A stretch of DNA of 64,000 nucleotides from Streptomyces virginiae (lineage in GTDB: Bacteria; Actinomycetota; Actinomycetes; Streptomycetales; Streptomycetaceae), in NCBI RefSeq assembly GCF_000720455.1, contig NZ_JOAK01000008.1, positions 124,001-188,000 on the forward strand, given 5' to 3'. Positions 61,298-64,000 of this stretch are shown piece by piece. The position numbers were made by a program, and so were the translations under genes. The notes beneath the pieces are model-generated. The model saw nothing but the letters and a program-made list of their open reading frames with translations. It did no database searches and was not told where the DNA came from. Numbering within the stretch: position 1 is the stretch's first letter; every line of letters begins with the position of its first letter.

Positions 61298-62575
61298 GTG
61301 AGCTCGGGAGGTCTGGAGCTGCCCCCTGGTGACAGCAGTCACGAGGGTGGCCCGGCGGACGCCCCAGGTGGTGTCCCCGGCGGGGCGCCGACGGGGATCC
61401 CGGCAGGGGCGGTCTCCCTGGCGGGCGGGCCGGCGGAGGCCGGGAGCGCGCGGGCCGGCGCCGAACTGGACTGGGGCGCGGAGGCCTGGAGCGAGGTCCG
61501 TACCCGGGCGCAGCGGGCGGGCCGGGCGTACATCTGGCTCAACCTGATCGAACAGCGGCTGCGGTCGGTGGTCGGCGCGGTGCTGCGGCCGATCTACGAA
61601 CCGGTGCACGGCGGGGACGACTGGGTCGTCGCGGCCGCCGGTCCCGCCGGGCAGGAGTGGGTGCAGCGGGCCGTCGCCGTGCGCGAGGTGAGCCGGCGCA
61701 AGGGCTATCTCCTCGACTCCGCCGACGACAACGTACTGAGCTTCCTGACCCTGCCGCAGCTGCGGGAGCTGATGGTCCAGCACTGGCCCTGCTTCGAGCC
61801 GTACTTCGACGACCGGCGCGAGATCGAGCTGGCCCTGGACGAGCTGGAGGTCACCCGTAACGTCGTCTCCCGCAACCGGGCCCTGTCGCGGCCCGTGCTG
61901 GAACAGGCGGAGCGGGCCTCGGCGCGGCTGCTGGAGGTACTGGGCGGCGGCTCCGGCAGCCCCGCCGCGGACCGGCTGCCGATCGACGCCGTCGAGGACC
62001 TGGTGGGCGACCGGTACGCGGACGTCGTCTCGGTCCACCCGGACCGGGTGCGGCTCCAGCGCAACCTGCCGGCGGAGGACCTCTTCGGCGGTGCGCGACG
62101 GCTCGACGCCATCGGGATAGGGCTCAACCTGCTGGTGCAGAACTTCTCGGGGCGAAGACTCGTCCGGCTGACGGAGGCGGGCTGCCGGGTGCGGCTGCTG
62201 TTCCTGAACCCGGCGAGCAGCGCGGTCAAACGGCGCGAGCGGGAGCTGGGGCTGCGCAAGGGGGAGCTGAGCCGCTCGGTGGAGATGAACATCCTGCACG
62301 TGCGGCGGGTCCGGGCGGGGCTGCGGGACCCCTCGCGCTTCGAGATCCACGTCTTCGACGAGACGCCGCGCTTCACCGCCTATCTGGTCGAGGGGCAGTC
62401 CTCGGGGATCGCGGTGGTCCAGTCGTACCTGCGGCGGGCGCGGGGCATGGAATCGCCGGTGCTGGTACTGAGGGGCGGCGGCCGGGGGGTGCCCAAGGAC
62501 GCGGACCACGGGCTGTTCGCGACGTACCGGGAGGAATTCGAGTCGATGTGGGAGGACTCCCGCCCGGTGTCGTGA
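61298..62575 (+). CDS. SAV2148 family HEPN-domain protein
   Basis: A 425-residue actinobacterial protein. A disordered N terminus (1-58) precedes a helical HEPN-like region with RSVVGAVLRPIYEPVHGG, giving an R97-x6-H104 motif of the kind that forms HEPN RNase active sites. The middle (KGYLLDSADDNVLSFLTLPQLRELM, in parts) and a C-terminal alpha/beta part (NLLVQNFSGRRLV, FEIHVFDETPRFTAYL, GIAVVQSYLRR) follow. GTG 61298 is preceded by GAAGG. Function is unproven. It is upstream of a DEDDh exonuclease on the same strand, 100 bases away. Confidence 0.88.
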   Translation: MSSGGLELPPGDSSHEGGPADAPGGVPGGAPTGIPAGAVSLAGGPAEAGSARAGAELDWGAEAWSEVRTRAQRAGRAYIWLNLIEQRLRSVVGAVLRPIYEPVHGGDDWVVAAAGPAGQEWVQRAVAVREVSRRKGYLLDSADDNVLSFLTLPQLRELMVQHWPCFEPYFDDRREIELALDELEVTRNVVSRNRALSRPVLEQAERASARLLEVLGGGSGSPAADRLPIDAVEDLVGDRYADVVSVHPDRVRLQRNLPAEDLFGGARRLDAIGIGLNLLVQNFSGRRLVRLTEAGCRVRLLFLNPASSAVKRRERELGLRKGELSRSVEMNILHVRRVRAGLRDPSRFEIHVFDETPRFTAYLVEGQSSGIAVVQSYLRRARGMESPVLVLRGGGRGVPKDADHGLFATYREEFESMWEDSRPVS

Positions 62576-62675
62576 GCGCCCGGACCGCCGCCGCAGGGGC
62601 CCGTCGTCGGGCTTGTCAGTGGCCCGTGGCAGGCTGAAACCCGTTGACCGAAGGTGTACGGGGGAGGGACACGGG

Positions 62676-63413
62676 GTGGAGGACCAGCGCGGTACGGGGG
62701 GCTGGCACGGCCGGGTGCTGATCGGGTTCGACCTGGAGACGACCGGCACGGAGCCGGGCGAGTCGAGGATCGTGACGGCGGCCGTGGTCGAGGTGCGCGG
62801 CGGCGCGGTGCACGAACGGCGCGGCTGGCTCGCGGATCCGGGGATACCGATCCCGGAGGGGGCCTCGGCCATCCACGGGATCAGCACCGAGCGGGCGGTC
62901 GCGGAGGGCCGCCCGGTGCGGGAGGTCGCCGACGAGGTCGCGGCGGCACTGGTCGCGCACTGGCGGACGGGAGCGGTGGTCGTCGCGTACAACGCGGCCT
63001 TCGACCTCACCCTGCTGAGCGCCGAGCTGGCCCGGCACGGGCTGCCCTCGCTGGCCGACCGGCTGGGCGGCGAGGAGACGGGCCCGGTGGTGGACCCGCT
63101 GACCATCGACCGGGCCGTGGACCGCTTCCGGCGCGGCAAGCGGACCCTGGAGGCGGTCTGCGGGGTGTACGGGGTCACCCTGGAGGAGGCGCACGACGCC
63201 GGCGCGGACGCGCTGGCCGCGGTCCACGTCGCTCGCGCGATAGCCGAACGGCACCCGCAGGTGGCCGAGCTGACCCCGGCCGACCTGCACGCCCGTCAGG
63301 GCACCTGGCACGCCCGCTGGGCCCGCGACTTCCAGTCCTACCTGCGCCGCCAGGGCACCCCGGACGCGGTGATCGACACGGCCTGGCCCCTGCGCACCCT
63401 GGTCCCGGCCTGA
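62676..63413 (+). CDS. DEDDh 3'-5' exonuclease (DnaQ-like)
   Basis: A 245-residue exonuclease of the DNA polymerase III epsilon type. ExoI is LIGFDLETTGTEPG (Asp and Glu), ExoII VVVAYNAAFDLTLLSAEL, and ExoIII EEAHDAGADALAAVHVA with catalytic His and Asp. ISTERAVAEG and GIPIPEGASAIHGIS are family segments. The C-terminal ~45 residues (TWHARWARDFQSYLRRQG) are streptomycete-specific. GTG 62676 follows GGGGGAGGG. It probably works in DNA repair or proofreading, or RNA turnover; it has no polymerase partner here. Confidence 0.93.
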   Translation: MEDQRGTGGWHGRVLIGFDLETTGTEPGESRIVTAAVVEVRGGAVHERRGWLADPGIPIPEGASAIHGISTERAVAEGRPVREVADEVAAALVAHWRTGAVVVAYNAAFDLTLLSAELARHGLPSLADRLGGEETGPVVDPLTIDRAVDRFRRGKRTLEAVCGVYGVTLEEAHDAGADALAAVHVARAIAERHPQVAELTPADLHARQGTWHARWARDFQSYLRRQGTPDAVIDTAWPLRTLVPA

Positions 63414-63482
63414 CGGGCCCGCCCGAACGGCCGCGGGCGGACCCCCGGAGACGGGGCAGGGACCAGGCCATGCGGACACGAC

Positions 63483-64000
63483 CTAGCGGTCGAGGAACGG
63501 GGCCAGTGCCGCGGTGAGTTCGGCGGGGGCGTCCAGCGCGATGAGGTGGGCGGCGGTCGGGAACTCGACCAGGGTGGCGCCGTGGATCTCGGCGGCGTAG
63601 CGCCGTGCGATGTCCTGGAAGTCGGCGACGTCGAGCGTGCCGATACCGACCAGGGTGGGGACCGAGATGCCGGACAGGTCGCCCCGCACGACTGCCTGGG
63701 AGTGCTCGCCGACGACGTCCTGGTTCACCAGCGACGTGCGGATCGGCTCGCGGAGCCGGTCTGCCAGGCCGGTGGGGACGTCGTCCCACGTGCGGGCCGG
63801 CCCGCGCACCCACATGTCCAGGTTCGTGGCGACGGCGGCGTCCAGATCGCCCGCGGCCAGGGCTGCGGTCTCCGCCTCGTCGTACGCGATCATCTCGGCG
63901 CCCCAGCCGTACCCCGGCCACGGCGCGGCCAGCAGCGCCAGGGAGTGCACCCGGTCCGGATGGGTGAGGGTGAAGTCCACGGCGACGCGGCCGCCCCAGG
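63483..64000 (-). CDS. Alpha/beta hydrolase, cut by the window edge
   Basis: The C-terminal ~172 residues of an alpha/beta hydrolase whose start lies beyond the window. The visible part begins WGGRVAVDFTLTHPDRV, which is the helix after the nucleophile elbow, so the catalytic Ser is just outside. The cap region AEMIAYDEAETAAL is followed by VGIGTLDVADFQDIAR with the likely acid Asp, and VEFPTAAHLIALDAP with the catalytic His. It is convergent with the exonuclease gene. The substrate is unknown. Confidence 0.85.
   Translation of the reverse strand, partial: WGGRVAVDFTLTHPDRVHSLALLAAPWPGYGWGAEMIAYDEAETAALAAGDLDAAVATNLDMWVRGPARTWDDVPTGLADRLREPIRTSLVNQDVVGEHSQAVVRGDLSGISVPTLVGIGTLDVADFQDIARRYAAEIHGATLVEFPTAAHLIALDAPAELTAALAPFLDR

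Overview
The window is high-GC DNA from an actinomycete, almost certainly a Streptomyces. The signs are strong third-position GC bias, frequent GTG starts, many 4-base (GTGA/ATGA) gene overlaps, a four-gene conservon operon, DUF3000 and SAV2148-type genes, and a gene order (fadBA, rnd, hemE, hemY, hemQ, DUF692/TIGR04222, murC, msrB) that I recall from Streptomyces chromosomes. About 57 protein genes and one tRNA-His gene are supported. I see no insertion sequence, integrase, CRISPR array, rRNA gene or replication origin. Layout: 0-15 kb is core metabolism: an LCP cell-wall ligase, the fadB/fadA beta-oxidation pair, a hydrolase, RNase D, an atypical LuxR-type regulator, DUF3000, and then haem synthesis (hemE, hemY, hemQ) with an FAD disulfide reductase and a DUF4349 lipoprotein interleaved. 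15-23 kb holds a secreted tripeptidyl-aminopeptidase-like hydrolase, a translationally coupled DUF692 (multinuclear iron oxygenase family) / TIGR04222 membrane protein pair whose membrane partner ends in a Ser/Cys tail, a Pth2-type hydrolase, an AIM24 protein and a small ABC transporter. 23-37.8 kb carries a polysaccharide deacetylase, PhoX, a secreted unknown, a P450-amidohydrolase pair, osmC, zapE, a RibD-like reductase, a USP-like protein, murC, msrB and the conservon cvnABCD. 37.8-43.4 kb is a compact five-gene accessory operon (KAS III, GT2, AMP ligase, P450, NAD-dependent epimerase). Its KAS III/AMP ligase/SDR trio matches the OleA/OleC/OleD logic of beta-lactone and long-chain olefin pathways, with no OleB present. 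43.7-50.4 kb has a Tat-exported phospholipase C, a hydrolase, tRNA-His, an orphan CTP-synthase-like amidotransferase, and a LysR regulator coupled to an Xaa-Pro peptidase. 50.4-61 kb is alpha-glucan and trehalose metabolism (treZ, treY, glgX) interspersed with an FHA protein, a GNAT, an M14 peptidase, an MFS exporter and a frameshifted dihydrolipoamide-dehydrogenase remnant. 61-64 kb has a SAV2148 HEPN protein, a DEDDh exonuclease and a hydrolase cut by the window edge. The two best leads for an under-described system are (i) the DUF692 enzyme coupled to the Ser/Cys-tailed membrane protein, which reads like a peptide-modification system acting on a membrane-anchored tail, and (ii) the Ole-like cluster with a glycosyltransferase and P450. 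All functional calls are by eye from protein motifs; no database search was run.
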